From assembly GCF_001636315.1 (NCBI RefSeq), contig NZ_KV440949.1, forward strand, positions 5,742,293 to 5,806,292: 64,000 bases of DNA, read 5' to 3'. Of the stretch, positions 53,421-62,164 are shown one piece after another. The notes under the pieces were generated by a model that saw nothing but the letters and a program-made list of their open reading frames with translations, was not told the DNA's origin and did not search any database. Each line of letters begins with the position of its first letter. Within the stretch, counting starts at the first letter, position 1. The position numbers and the translations under genes are program-made. Source of the stretch: Neobacillus mesonae (GTDB lineage: Bacteria; Bacillota; Bacilli; Bacillales; Cytobacillaceae).

Positions 53421-54359
53421 TTAGTCAAGTGTGCTTACTTTAATAGGTATCAAACCTCGTTCAATTTGCCCTCTATATTGTTCATATCGTTCAGGTAACA
53501 TCAATTTTTCACCCATTGTCTCTTGTGATTCATCATGAGCAAATCCTGGAGGATCAGTGGCAATTTCAAATAGGATTTCTCCATGCTCTCTAAAGTAAAT
53601 AGCATTAAAGTAGTTTCTATCCTGAACAGGTGTGACACCATATCCATTGCGTTCTACAATCCGCTTCCAATCAAGTTGATCTTCGTCATCTTTAGCACGC
53701 CATGCAATATGGTGAACAGTGCCTACACCCATTTGTCCACGTCCAATAGGAGTTAATTTAACATCGATAATATTTCCAATATCTGCAGTGGAACTGAAAC
53801 GTGCTAAATCCCCTTCTTTACTAACTAATTCAAGTCCCATTACTTTTTCTAACAACTCAGCTGTCTTATTAGGCTGGGCAGATAAAAGCGTTGCTCCGCC
53901 AAAACCCTTGATAGCAACTTCAGGCTTTACCTCACCAAAAGTCCATGTATTGATTTCCCCTTCTTCTCTTTCCACGATTTCAAGATGAAGCCCATGAGGA
54001 TCATCAAATTCCAAATACTGCTCTCCAAAGCGTTCCATGATTGTAAAAGGTACATTGAATTTTTCAAGTCTTTTTTTCCAAAATTCCATAGCCCCTTTTG
54101 GAACAACATAAGATGTGACTCCTACTTGACCGTCTCCAATGATTCCTTGACGAGCACCTTCCCACGGAAAGAATGTAATAATAGTTCCTGGTTTTCCGCC
54201 TTCATTACCGAAATAAAGGTGATAGGTACCTGGATCATCAAAATTTACGGTTTGTTTAACTAAACGCAACCCTAAAACTCCGGCGTAAAAATCTACATTT
54301 TCCTGCGGATGACCGACAATTGCAGTGATATGGTGAATGCCCAATATTTTCTTACTCAT
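53421..54359 (-). CDS. mhqO: Ring-cleaving dioxygenase MhqO-like
   Basis: 312 aa from ATG 54359 (SD AAGGTGG). Two VOC modules with LGIHHITAIVGHPQENVDFYAG and VGTVHHIAWRAKDDEDQLDW, closing with ILFEIATDPPGFAHDE. Strong similarity to MhqO. Preceded by a half-conserved MhqR-type site at 54469-54486, so likely the first gene of its own operon. Confidence 0.88.
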   Translation of the reverse strand: MSKKILGIHHITAIVGHPQENVDFYAGVLGLRLVKQTVNFDDPGTYHLYFGNEGGKPGTIITFFPWEGARQGIIGDGQVGVTSYVVPKGAMEFWKKRLEKFNVPFTIMERFGEQYLEFDDPHGLHLEIVEREEGEINTWTFGEVKPEVAIKGFGGATLLSAQPNKTAELLEKVMGLELVSKEGDLARFSSTADIGNIIDVKLTPIGRGQMGVGTVHHIAWRAKDDEDQLDWKRIVERNGYGVTPVQDRNYFNAIYFREHGEILFEIATDPPGFAHDESQETMGEKLMLPERYEQYRGQIERGLIPIKVSTLD

Positions 54360-54468
54360 TTTTAAACCCACCTTTTTTATTTAAAAACCAATTATTTAAA
54401 TAAACGTGATACATTATTTTTTTCCTAACGAATTAATTAAATTCTAATGACAATACTTTTAACTTAAA

Positions 54469-54486
54469 ATCCTTAATTCGAGATAT
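54469..54486. promoter_or_regulatory. Probable MhqR operator upstream of mhqO
   Basis: ATCCTTAATTCGAGATAT: the right half matches TTCGAGATA of the palindrome TATCTCGAATTCGAGATA. Confidence 0.5.
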
Positions 54487-54487
54487 T

Positions 54488-54886
54488 TTAGAAAATAAAT
54501 GAATCTAAAGCATATTGACCAGGACCGATTAAGGCTATACCAATAGCAACTGCAAGCAAAGTTAAGTTATATTCGTAGCCATTTGATGTTGCCCATAATC
54601 CGTTCGGAGCATGAACCTTTACAATCGCCATGGCCATAGTCCCTGCAATCAAAATTCCTGCAAGCGGGGTTAATAGTCCTAAAGCAAACATTAAACCACC
54701 AATAAATTCAGCTAACCCAGCGAAAAGAGCCATGGTTACTCCTGGTTTCACTCCAATGGATTCAAACCATCCACCAGTTCCTTTTAATCCGTAGCCACCG
54801 AACCAACCAAATAATTTTTGAGCACCATGCCCGATAAACAATACTCCAATTACCAAACGAATGATTAATAAACCAATATTTATCAT
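54488..54886 (-). CDS. mhqP: DoxX-family membrane protein (MhqP-like)
   Basis: 132 aa, four membrane helices; FIGHGAQKLFGWFGGYGLKGTGGWFESIG and LAEFIGGLMFALGLLTPLAGILIAG are the DoxX hallmarks. MhqP of B. subtilis is part of the quinone-stress regulon and co-transcribed with MhqO. SD AGGAGG. Confidence 0.9.
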   Translation of the reverse strand: MINIGLLIIRLVIGVLFIGHGAQKLFGWFGGYGLKGTGGWFESIGVKPGVTMALFAGLAEFIGGLMFALGLLTPLAGILIAGTMAMAIVKVHAPNGLWATSNGYEYNLTLLAVAIGIALIGPGQYALDSFIF

Positions 54887-54910
54887 CTTAAGTTCCTCCT
54901 AAATGTTATT

Positions 54911-54928
54911 TATCTCGAATTCGAAATA
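54911..54928. promoter_or_regulatory. MhqR-type operator upstream of mhqP
   Basis: TATCTCGAATTCGAAATA, one mismatch from a perfect palindrome, 25-40 bp before the mhqP start and also just after the mhqR stop region. Confidence 0.75.
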
Positions 54929-54950
54929 TTCGTTCAAAAAAAATGTATAT

Positions 54951-55373
54951 TTAAATTTTATTCCTTACTTTTTTCAAAAGCTGTACTATTGTCTCGGTCT
55001 CATTAGAATCTAATGAGTCAAACATATGATTAACGAATTCATGATATTTCGGCATTATATCGTTAATCAATTGATTTCCATCATCAGTTAATGTCACATG
55101 TATCACTCGGCGGTCATCTGGACAGGCATTGCGGCTTAATAAACCTCTTTGTTCTAGCTTATCTATAACATAGGTCATTGATCCACTTGAGATCAAGATG
55201 CAATTACCAATTTGTTGGATGGTTTGCCTCCCTTTTTGATAAAGTACCTCTAAAACAGAAAATTCCGTAATACTTACCTTATATTTTGTCATTTCATCCT
55301 TTATTCGGTCATGAATGGCTTTAGATGTTTGCATTAACAGTAGAAAAGGCAGGTTATTGCATGTCCTCTCCAT
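54951..55373 (-). CDS. mhqR: MarR-family repressor MhqR
   Basis: 140 aa from ATG 55373 (SD AGGAGG). Winged helix with GRQTIQQIGNCILISSGSMTYVIDKLEQRGLLSR and CPDDRRVIHVTLTDDG. B. subtilis MhqR represses mhq genes and is relieved by quinones and electrophiles. Cys residues at positions near 6 and in NACPDDRR could take part. Two operator-like palindromes lie upstream, so autoregulated. Confidence 0.9.
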   Translation of the reverse strand: MERTCNNLPFLLLMQTSKAIHDRIKDEMTKYKVSITEFSVLEVLYQKGRQTIQQIGNCILISSGSMTYVIDKLEQRGLLSRNACPDDRRVIHVTLTDDGNQLINDIMPKYHEFVNHMFDSLDSNETETIVQLLKKVRNKI

Positions 55374-55390
55374 TAATTTCACCTCCTTAA

Positions 55391-55423
55391 TATCTCGAAT
55401 TAAAATATCTTGAATATGAGATA
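55391..55423. promoter_or_regulatory. Two abutting MhqR-type operators upstream of mhqR
   Basis: TATCTCGAATTAAAATAT (55391-55408) and TATCTTGAATATGAGATA (55406-55423), which share three bases. Both follow TATCTNGAATNNNAGATA. Confidence 0.7.
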
Positions 55424-55729
55424 ATGATAATACTTATAAATTCTTTTGTCAATATCCTTTTTTATTTTGGGTAGATCGATTTTTTGTCACACTAGTTTTT
55501 TCGATAACTGCCATTCGGGGTACTTTGGAAATGGGGATACTGGCTGAAAATGCCACTATTGAGTTAGTAGGGCTTGGTGTATTTCTAAGGAAAACGTTGA
55601 TTTTATCCTTATTAATGATGTTTGCCCCTGACAAAACTTGTCCTGAATTGATATACATATTAGTAATAGCTTGAATAAATAGTAGATTACTATTTGTTAA
55701 TATAAAGCAAGATAGGAGGATAAAAAGTC

Positions 55730-55975
55730 TTGCCTTCAATTATAAAAATAGGAAGTATTAATGTAAACTCTCCCCAACCCAATGCAGCTATCAACATTGG
55801 AGAAACTGTTATAAATGGAATGGACGCTAACAGAGCGTATAATCTAAACATTGGTGGTAGTTATGGTATAAAGAATGTAATTACAAATAATGCAAGTACG
55901 ATTAATGGAGCAATCGACGGGCAGATCTTTGACCAAGACTTCAAACCAATCATTGGCGGTGGAGGAAATGTATAA
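55730..55975 (+). CDS. Spore germination GerPA/GerPF-like protein
   Basis: 81 aa from TTG 55730 (SD AGGAGG, eleven bases). INVNSPQPNAAINIGETV and the end DGQIFDQDF resemble the GerPA/GerPF family pattern (IxVxSV...xFNIGDxxNISP; DPDxxDQ). GerP proteins help germinants cross the coat. It stands alone instead of in the usual gerPABCDEF operon. Confidence 0.6.
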   Translation: MPSIIKIGSINVNSPQPNAAINIGETVINGMDANRAYNLNIGGSYGIKNVITNNASTINGAIDGQIFDQDFKPIIGGGGNV

Positions 55976-56174
55976 AAGGAGACAACATACTTTTTCTTTA
56001 AAAATAAAAATCCCTCTGTCCGCAGGTATACTTATAATCCGTACTAGAGATTCTTACAATATCCGAAAAAGCCAATATGAAAGTAAAGGTACCTGTGGGA
56101 GGGTAACTTTCCTTTATAAAACATTGTACCTGCAAGCTTCGATTTCACAAACGCTTGATGACTTGGGAGGATAA
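55968..56174 (+). CDS. Doubtful small ORF overlapping the GerP-like gene
   Basis: 68 codons from ATG 55968, overlapping the stop of the GerP-like gene by 8 bp. Basic, with no recognised motif. GGAGGAA directly precedes it but abuts the ATG. May not be coding. Confidence 0.25.
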   Translation: MYKRRQHTFSLKIKIPLSAGILIIRTRDSYNIRKSQYESKGTCGRVTFLYKTLYLQASISQTLDDLGG

Positions 56175-56616
56175 GAGATTCTCCCCCTCACATCCACTGC
56201 TCATTACCTACCCTGGCAGATTCCATTTCTTTTGGTTACCCTCCTTCCCCCTTTTTTCATCAAACCGAAAAACTTGTTGTAAAATCAAAAGGAGCTACCT
56301 CAGCAGGCAGCCCTGAAATAAGAATTTTCATTTAAGCTCCTCATCTTAGCAAGGCATTGCACCATCCAGTTCGAACAACATATGAGTATCCAAGAGATCT
56401 AGAAAAATGAATGTAAAAATTGAGTACTTTGCTGCATTTTGCAAATACTACCAAATGTGAAATAAGTCAACAAGGCACTTGAACGGGGCTACTTGGCACA
56501 TACCCGTTATTAAAAATGAAAAAGCGCACTTGTCTATTGAATACACAAATATTTGAAAAATAATACTTATGCTGGTTTTAGTTTACAAAATAGTTCTCTG
56601 GAAAGAAGGATTTTTT
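56175..56616. other. Intergenic region
   Basis: About 440 bp. GGAGCT (56289) and AAGCTCC (56333) could form a long-range stem. No gene seen. Confidence 0.35.
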
Positions 56617-56994
56617 TTGAAAGATAATATTATTGAGGTCCTAAATGAAGATATAAAGAAAAAGATTGATACAGAAATAAAAGGAATGACTTTTACGAAA
56701 AACTTCCGCTCCCCTACTGCAGAGGAATGGTATATATTTTTGCCAAGCTATAAGGACCCTGTAACGGGTGGAGCTGCCGGAAAAACTATTATTCACTATA
56801 ACCTTTATGACACAAAACATATCTTTATTAACACGACCATCATTTTTGATGATCCTAAATTACACAATAACGAATTACACCACCTTGTGTATGCTGTGGC
56901 AGACGAGATCGTGAACCGTCTTGTCGGGTACGCTGATACACTTTTATCTGTTCACTCCGGTAATAATTCTTATAATGCAGAGTACAAACAATGA
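56617..56994 (+). CDS. Hypothetical protein
   Basis: 125 aa from TTG 56617, six bases after AAGGA. Soluble alpha/beta composition: IIEVLNEDIKKKIDTEIKG, AEEWYIFLPSYKDP, and a C-terminal helix HHLVYAVADEIVNRLVGYA. No family recognised. Monocistronic. Confidence 0.6.
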   Translation: MKDNIIEVLNEDIKKKIDTEIKGMTFTKNFRSPTAEEWYIFLPSYKDPVTGGAAGKTIIHYNLYDTKHIFINTTIIFDDPKLHNNELHHLVYAVADEIVNRLVGYADTLLSVHSGNNSYNAEYKQ

Positions 56995-57153
56995 TCTTTT
57001 GATTCCGGGGTATCGTCTGTTGACGTTTTTTCTTTTTTAAAAGGATATAAAAATAGCCATAAAAGTTTTTTTATGACTTAATTGGAGTTTCTATGCGTTC
57101 TAAAACAGTTTGATAATCATTATTTCCATAATCCAACAGTTTCTTGTTAACTT

Positions 57154-57203
57154 AAAAAGTTCCAGGAATCTCCTAATTAATAGGAGATTCCTGGAACTTT
57201 TAT
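57154..57203 (-). terminator. Terminator of the AtuA-like operon
   Basis: A 20-bp perfect stem, AAAAGTTCCAGGAATCTCCT with its complement, around a short loop. It overlaps the stop of the last gene and is followed by T on the minus strand. Confidence 0.9.
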
Positions 57204-57517
57204 TCTTTTTCAATCTCCATTTCCAATAATGCCGAGCTGATGCTTTTTCCATGGGTATCAATGGCTAGCGATGTGGTAACCCCTCCCATTAAGCTTTGTT
57301 CGCATACAAAATTATAGGCTTTAATATTTGGAAGGTCATACCTTGTTACCTTCCCCTTCACAATATTCTTAAGATGCTCCTTCACCTTTTGAGGGGAAAC
57401 CTTTTCACCTAACCATTCATAATCCGCCTCATTGTATGGAATTAACGAGATGTTCAATGTGTCACCCTTATCCCCCGTGCGGCTGTGTGCTATGTCTATT
57501 AGTTTAACTGTACTCAT
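57200..57517 (-). CDS. AtuA-associated small ferredoxin-fold protein
   Basis: 105 aa from ATG 57517 (SD GGGAGTG). IAHSRTGDKGDTLNISLIPYN and YNFVCEQSLMGGVTTSLAIDTHGK match the C-terminal domain or partner subunit found with AtuA proteins. Four bp separate it from the AtuA-family gene. Probably the second subunit of one enzyme. Confidence 0.85.
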   Translation of the reverse strand: MSTVKLIDIAHSRTGDKGDTLNISLIPYNEADYEWLGEKVSPQKVKEHLKNIVKGKVTRYDLPNIKAYNFVCEQSLMGGVTTSLAIDTHGKSISSALLEMEIEKE

Positions 57518-57521
57518 ACTA

Positions 57522-58829
57522 TCACTCCCATACATGCGTATTGATTGCTATCTCTTTTCGTTCGATTAAAGTTGAGACAATTCCTATAACTTCTTCCACC
57601 CTTTTTCTAACACCGCCGCCGGCCGCAGGACCGTTCGTATACAATGCTTCAACCTCATGGCCGATTCTTCTTGCTTCTTCTTCCCCCTTACAAAGTGCAG
57701 CCGCCCGAACCCGGACCTCATAAGGACTATGGCTGCCAAATTGACCATGGTGCAGCGAGGATACCCCGATCAAATCGGTTCGAAGTTCTGGATAATTTGG
57801 TTTTAATCTTTCTTTTAAAATTTGTTCTGCTAATTCACCTCTTGCTAATGCTGTTGACCCAGCATACGATATTTCACCTTCTCCTAGATAACCTGCATGA
57901 TAACCGACGGAAACTTTCATAGTATCTGGCTTTTGTTTTCCAGTAGCCCCATATACTAAGATTTGATCCATATCGATTTCTTTTAGCTTAGCCGTTGAAA
58001 AATTTGCAACACAGTCTGGCGTATAATAATTTTCAGGGTCGTGGACTTCGTATAGTAACTGTTCTTTTACTGATTGCAGACTTACCATCCCTCCTGTATT
58101 CGGAAGTTTCGTTATGACAGCACTTCCATTTGGCTCAACGATGGCAAATGGAAATCCCAAATTGGCAAGTCCTTCAACATCCTTATATCCAGGATCGGCG
58201 AAATAACCACCTGTAATTTGTCCTGCACATTCCAATAAATGCCCAATTAATGTTCCTTGACCCATTAAATCAAAATCTTCAACATTCCAATTATAATGAT
58301 GCACTATGGGTGCAAGGAAAAGGGATGGATCAGCAGCACGGCCTGTCACGATAATATTGGCATCTGAAGACAATGCAGGAAGCAGTGCATCAATCCCTAG
58401 ATAGGCATTCGCAGAAAGGATCGGTTCATATTCCCGAAGATTTATGCCTGATTCTAAAGCGCTCACTTCACGGTTTAAGTTTTCTAGCACATCGTCTCCT
58501 GTAACCGATGCAACTTTACAAGCCAAGCCCATATCTCCTGCAATTTCCGTTATTTTTTGGGCAGCACTGATTGCGTTTGCTGCCCCCATATTGGTTATCA
58601 AACGAACATTATTTTTTATTAAAGCAGGAAGCAAAATGCGAATGCGCTCCTCGAGATATTCATTATATCCAAGATTAGGATTCTTTCTTTTTTGTTTTTG
58701 GGAAAGAGCAATCGTGCGTTCTGCTAATCCCTCTAAAATTAAATAGTCGAGATTGGCCTCTTCGACTAAAGCTTGAGCCGGTTCAAGACGATCACCAGCA
58801 AAGCCGGCACCAGTTCCAATTCGCAGCAA
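57522..58829 (-). CDS. AtuA-family protein (DUF1446)
   Basis: 435 aa from TTG 58829, eight bases after GAGGAG, beginning LLRIGTGAGFAGDRLEPA as in family members (RIGxxxGFxGDR). Other blocks: ITNMGAANAISAAQKI, IIVTGRAADPSLFLAPIVHHY, AGQITGGYFADPGYKD. AtuA was named in acyclic terpene breakdown, but the reaction is unproved. With CitMHS and a sigma-54 promoter it suggests organic-acid use. Confidence 0.88.
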   Translation of the reverse strand: MLRIGTGAGFAGDRLEPAQALVEEANLDYLILEGLAERTIALSQKQKRKNPNLGYNEYLEERIRILLPALIKNNVRLITNMGAANAISAAQKITEIAGDMGLACKVASVTGDDVLENLNREVSALESGINLREYEPILSANAYLGIDALLPALSSDANIIVTGRAADPSLFLAPIVHHYNWNVEDFDLMGQGTLIGHLLECAGQITGGYFADPGYKDVEGLANLGFPFAIVEPNGSAVITKLPNTGGMVSLQSVKEQLLYEVHDPENYYTPDCVANFSTAKLKEIDMDQILVYGATGKQKPDTMKVSVGYHAGYLGEGEISYAGSTALARGELAEQILKERLKPNYPELRTDLIGVSSLHHGQFGSHSPYEVRVRAAALCKGEEEARRIGHEVEALYTNGPAAGGGVRKRVEEVIGIVSTLIERKEIAINTHVWE

Positions 58830-58856
58830 GGTGAACACTCCTCGTAGAATGATTTT

Positions 58857-60152
58857 TTAGAATAGAGTTATAGCTCCTGTTATAAATGCAACGATAGTCA
58901 TTATAATGGTTGTTCCAAATGCCCATTTAAAAATAAACCGCTGATGGTCCCCAAGCTCTACTCCAGCTAATCCGATTAACAGGAAAGTTGAAGCTGTCAA
59001 AGGACTTAATGGAAAACCAGTTGTCATTTGCCCTAATATAGCAGCACGGCCAATTTCAACCGGGGCTATCCCATAGGCATTGGCTGTTTCACTCAAAATC
59101 GGGAGAACACCAAAATAATAGGCATCCGGAGTAAAGACGAGACTAAGCGGCATACTGGTAATGGCCACAATTAATGCCATAAAGGAGCCTGCACTATCTG
59201 GAATTACGCTGACAAGTGACTTTGCCATGGCTTCAATCATCCCTGTACCGGAAAGGACACCCGTAAAAACGCCTGCAGCAAATATAATGGACACAACCGT
59301 AATGACTCCCGTTGCTTGATCTGTGATTCGCTCCTGCTGTTCCTTTGGATTTGGATAGTTCACGATCAAGGCGATAGCGAATGCAACCATAAAGACAATT
59401 GGCAGCGGAAGCCATACTTTTACGAGGGCAATAAGAGTAATAAGTGTGAGAATTACGTTGAACCAAAATAATTTTGGTCTCCTTAATTTCATTTCTGCTT
59501 CACTAAGTTCCTGGTTAAAATTATAGTCGAGCTCTTGTACACCTAATCGTTTTCGTTCTCTTTTTCCTAGGATATAACTGGAAAATAACACCCAGATAAG
59601 TCCGACAATCATTGCAGGCACTACAGGAGTAAACAAATCATTGGCATCTACTCCCAGAGCACTGGCTGCACGGGCAGTAGGGCCTCCCCACGGAACAATA
59701 TTCATCGTTCCTGCACCTAATGCAACGACCCCAGCCAGAACAAGCCGGCTCATCCCTAACCGATCATAAAGTGGTAGCAGCGCAGGGATGGTAATGAGGA
59801 AAGTTGAAGCCCCTGAACCGTCCAGATGGGTAACCATCGCTATAATTGCTGTACCAATCACAATTTTTAATGGATCGCCTTTTACCAGTTTTAATACCCG
59901 CGAAATAATCGGATCAAATAAACCTGCATTATTCATTAAACCAAAATACAAAATGGCAAAAGCCAGCATGATCCCTGTAGGGGCAACCCCAGATACCCCT
60001 TCTAAAATCATTTGTCCAAGTTTTCCCCTATCACTCGTGAACAAGCCAAGGATGACAGGTACCAAAATCAAGGCAACGATGACGGAAACCCGTTTCGATA
60101 GAATCAAATACAAGAAGATGGCGATGGTCAAAAAACCAAGTAAAGCTAACAT
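58857..60152 (-). CDS. CitMHS-family citrate/organic acid transporter
   Basis: 431 aa, about 12 membrane helices. LAFAILYFGLMNNAGLFDPII, THLDGSGASTFLITIPALLPLYD, TMNIVPWGGPTARAASALG and PLSPLTASTFLLIGLAGVELGDHQRF are typical of CitM/CitH. These proteins import metal-citrate complexes; related ones take other tri- or dicarboxylates. SD AAAGGGGG. First gene of the sigma-54-driven operon. Confidence 0.9.
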   Translation of the reverse strand: MLALLGFLTIAIFLYLILSKRVSVIVALILVPVILGLFTSDRGKLGQMILEGVSGVAPTGIMLAFAILYFGLMNNAGLFDPIISRVLKLVKGDPLKIVIGTAIIAMVTHLDGSGASTFLITIPALLPLYDRLGMSRLVLAGVVALGAGTMNIVPWGGPTARAASALGVDANDLFTPVVPAMIVGLIWVLFSSYILGKRERKRLGVQELDYNFNQELSEAEMKLRRPKLFWFNVILTLITLIALVKVWLPLPIVFMVAFAIALIVNYPNPKEQQERITDQATGVITVVSIIFAAGVFTGVLSGTGMIEAMAKSLVSVIPDSAGSFMALIVAITSMPLSLVFTPDAYYFGVLPILSETANAYGIAPVEIGRAAILGQMTTGFPLSPLTASTFLLIGLAGVELGDHQRFIFKWAFGTTIIMTIVAFITGAITLF

Positions 60153-60194
60153 AAAAAGCCCCCTTTGTCATTTATTAAAACGCTTACAATTATA

Positions 60195-60213
60195 AATGCA
60201 ATAATTGTGCCAA
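60195..60213 (-). promoter_or_regulatory. Sigma-54 (-24/-12) promoter
   Basis: Minus strand TTGGCACAATTATTGCATT: TGGCAC, five bases, TTGCA, a near-perfect SigL promoter, 43 bp before the CitMHS start. Confidence 0.88.
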
Positions 60214-60325
60214 CTTTAAAAAGCCTTATTTAATAAGGCTTTTTAACGAAAAAGAGCGATTTATTTCTAATAATAAAGAAACATATTTTCCCAAATTGAT
60301 ATTTATACCGTGAATCAGCAATGAT

Positions 60326-60370
60326 TTCTAAAATTTTAGAATTATTTCCCCACATTCTAAATATTTAGAA
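60326..60370. promoter_or_regulatory. Twin palindromic enhancer sites
   Basis: TTCTAAAATTTTAGAA (60326-60341) and TTCTAAATATTTAGAA (60355-60370), both perfect 16-bp palindromes with centres 29 bp apart. They lie 113 bp upstream of the -24 box, the usual place for activator binding. Confidence 0.8.
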
Positions 60371-60372
60371 AT

Positions 60373-61743
60373 CTATAGATTGATCTGCAATTTTGCCAAT
60401 TTATTATATAAAGAGGCTAAAGAAATCCCTAATTTATTTGCAGCTTCCTTTTTGCCTTTAACTGATACCCCTGTTTCCTTAAGTGTATCCATTATCGCTT
60501 TTCTTTCTGTTTCTTTAATAAGCGCTTCTAAAGATTGAGGGGGATTTAGCTTCGTTTTATTTTATAAAAAAAGAACTTTAATTGTTTCCGGTAGATGTTC
60601 ATATGTAATGCTGTCATTGTCAGTCATATTCACCGCGTAATTGATTGTATTTTTTAACTCACGAATATTACCTGGCCAATCATATTCCATAAGGATATTG
60701 ATGACATCTTCTTCTATTTGAAATTCTCTAATGTGTTTTTGATTTCGAATAATAGAGGCGACAATTTCTGGAATATCGTCCTTTCGCTGCCGAAGTGACG
60801 GGATCGGGAGATGAACAGTGTTAATCCGGTAGTAAAGATCTTCTCGGAAACGTTCCCTTTGGACCATATTTAATAAATCTTTGTTTGTTGCGGCTATGAT
60901 CCGTACATCAATCTGTTGTTCTTTTAATCCACCAATCTTGCGAAACGTCCCCTCCTGTAAAACCCGTAATAGCTTTGCCTGAAGATCAAGCGGCATGTCC
61001 CCGATTTCATCTAGAAAGAGAGTTCCTTTATTGGCAAGTTCAAACAAGCCAATTTTGCCTTCATTTTTTGAATTGGTAAAGGCCCCCTCTTCGTATCCGA
61101 ATAATTCACTTTCCAAAAGGGCACTTGGGATTGCTGCACAATTTACAGGTACAAATGTCTGCGCATTTCTCGTACTTTCCTGGTGAATCGCTTGTGCAAA
61201 CAACTCTTTTCCGGTGCCCGATTCACCAGTTATCAAAATACTAAGATTTGATGTAGATATCTTTTTTGCTTGATAAATCAATTTTTTTAAATGAGTATTG
61301 CCTCCAATTATATCTGAAAAAGTATACCTTGCTCGATGAATCAGACCAACCGCTTTCTCTAATTGGTTTACCCTTTGTTTACTCTTTCTCAATTCCTTTG
61401 ACAATTCATAAAGCTCTGGGATACTTTTGCAAATGGATACTGCCCCAATGATTTCACTATTTTCATAGATTGGAGCCATATCAACAACATATTCCATATC
61501 CTTTTCTTTTCGAAATACACCTTCCATCACTTTTCCGGTTTTTAAAACAGTAGGCAGCTGCGCGCCGGGCCGTACCTCAACTAAGGTTCTTCCTATAATT
61601 TGCTCTCTTTTTACACCTGTTATGTTTGTATATTCTTCATTTATTAATTGAACAATACCATCCCGGTCTATCACAAGAATACCATCATGAACTGCTTCAA
61701 TAATTCCTTCCAGCCAGCCGATCTTTTTATTTTCCCTTTGCAT
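60373..61743 (-). pseudogene. Sigma-54 activator split by an in-frame stop before its HTH
   Basis: The first 393 codons (60562-61743) encode a PAS domain (VHDGILVIDRDGIVQLINEEY), then the AAA+ domain with GESGTGKELFAQ, the sigma-54-contact ESELFGYEEGAFTNSKNEGK, FLDEIGDMP and RFREDLYYRIN. A TAA (60562-60564) then interrupts; the same frame continues for 62 codons with SLEALIKETERKAIMDTL and KKEAANKLGISLASLYNKL, a Fis-type HTH, to TAG 60373. Thus one nonsense change separates activator and DNA-binding domain. It could be a recent null, a sequencing error, or a protein acting without its HTH. SD AAGGAG. Confidence 0.9.
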
Positions 61744-61894
61744 TCAACCAGCTCCTTATTTATATGTAATAATAAAAAGATTGTCTTAAAATATATAATA
61801 ACTGAATATTCCAAAATGTGAATCCTTTATCTATATGGTATAATGGTGTCGGTCAACCTTTAACTGTATTCAACTACCTTGTAACCCTTCATAT

Positions 61895-61931
61895 AAAAAA
61901 GGCAAGCACGATAAAATGCTTACCTTTTTTT
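61895..61931. terminator. Terminator past the DUF3231 operon
   Basis: AAAAAAGGCAAGCA pairs with TGCTTACCTTTTTT. T- and A-tracts on both sides; it can stop the minus-strand DUF3231 operon. Confidence 0.75.
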
Positions 61932-61973
61932 AACCATGTGAATTAAATGGATCCTTTATGAACTCCCCAATGC

Positions 61974-62093
61974 TTATGTTAAAGATGGCATTCTTAACAA
62001 AGATTTTAATTTAACATCCACTCTGTTAAAAAAGAAAGTCGCTTTTATTACCATAGTAATGAAAGCCGATAATAAGCCATGAAAAATATTCAT
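61974..62093 (-). CDS. 39-aa small protein downstream of the DUF3231 gene
   Basis: MNIFHGLLSAFITMVIKATF, then FFNRVDVKLKSLLRMPSLT: one hydrophobic or amphipathic segment and a basic tail. SD GGAGGA seven bases before ATG. It lies 71 bp after the DUF3231 stop and before a terminator, so probably in the same transcript. No family recognised. Confidence 0.55.
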   Translation of the reverse strand: MNIFHGLLSAFITMVIKATFFFNRVDVKLKSLLRMPSLT

Positions 62094-62164
62094 ATCAGTC
62101 TCCTCCACATTGAAATTTAGTGTTAATTGTAACACTACTGTTAGTATCTGCCTGAAGACCTTGA

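Noticed and set aside
55449..55739. 96-codon minus-strand frame beside the GerP-like gene.
   Set aside because: TTG start without SD, overlapping the start of the plus-strand gene; composition not protein-like.
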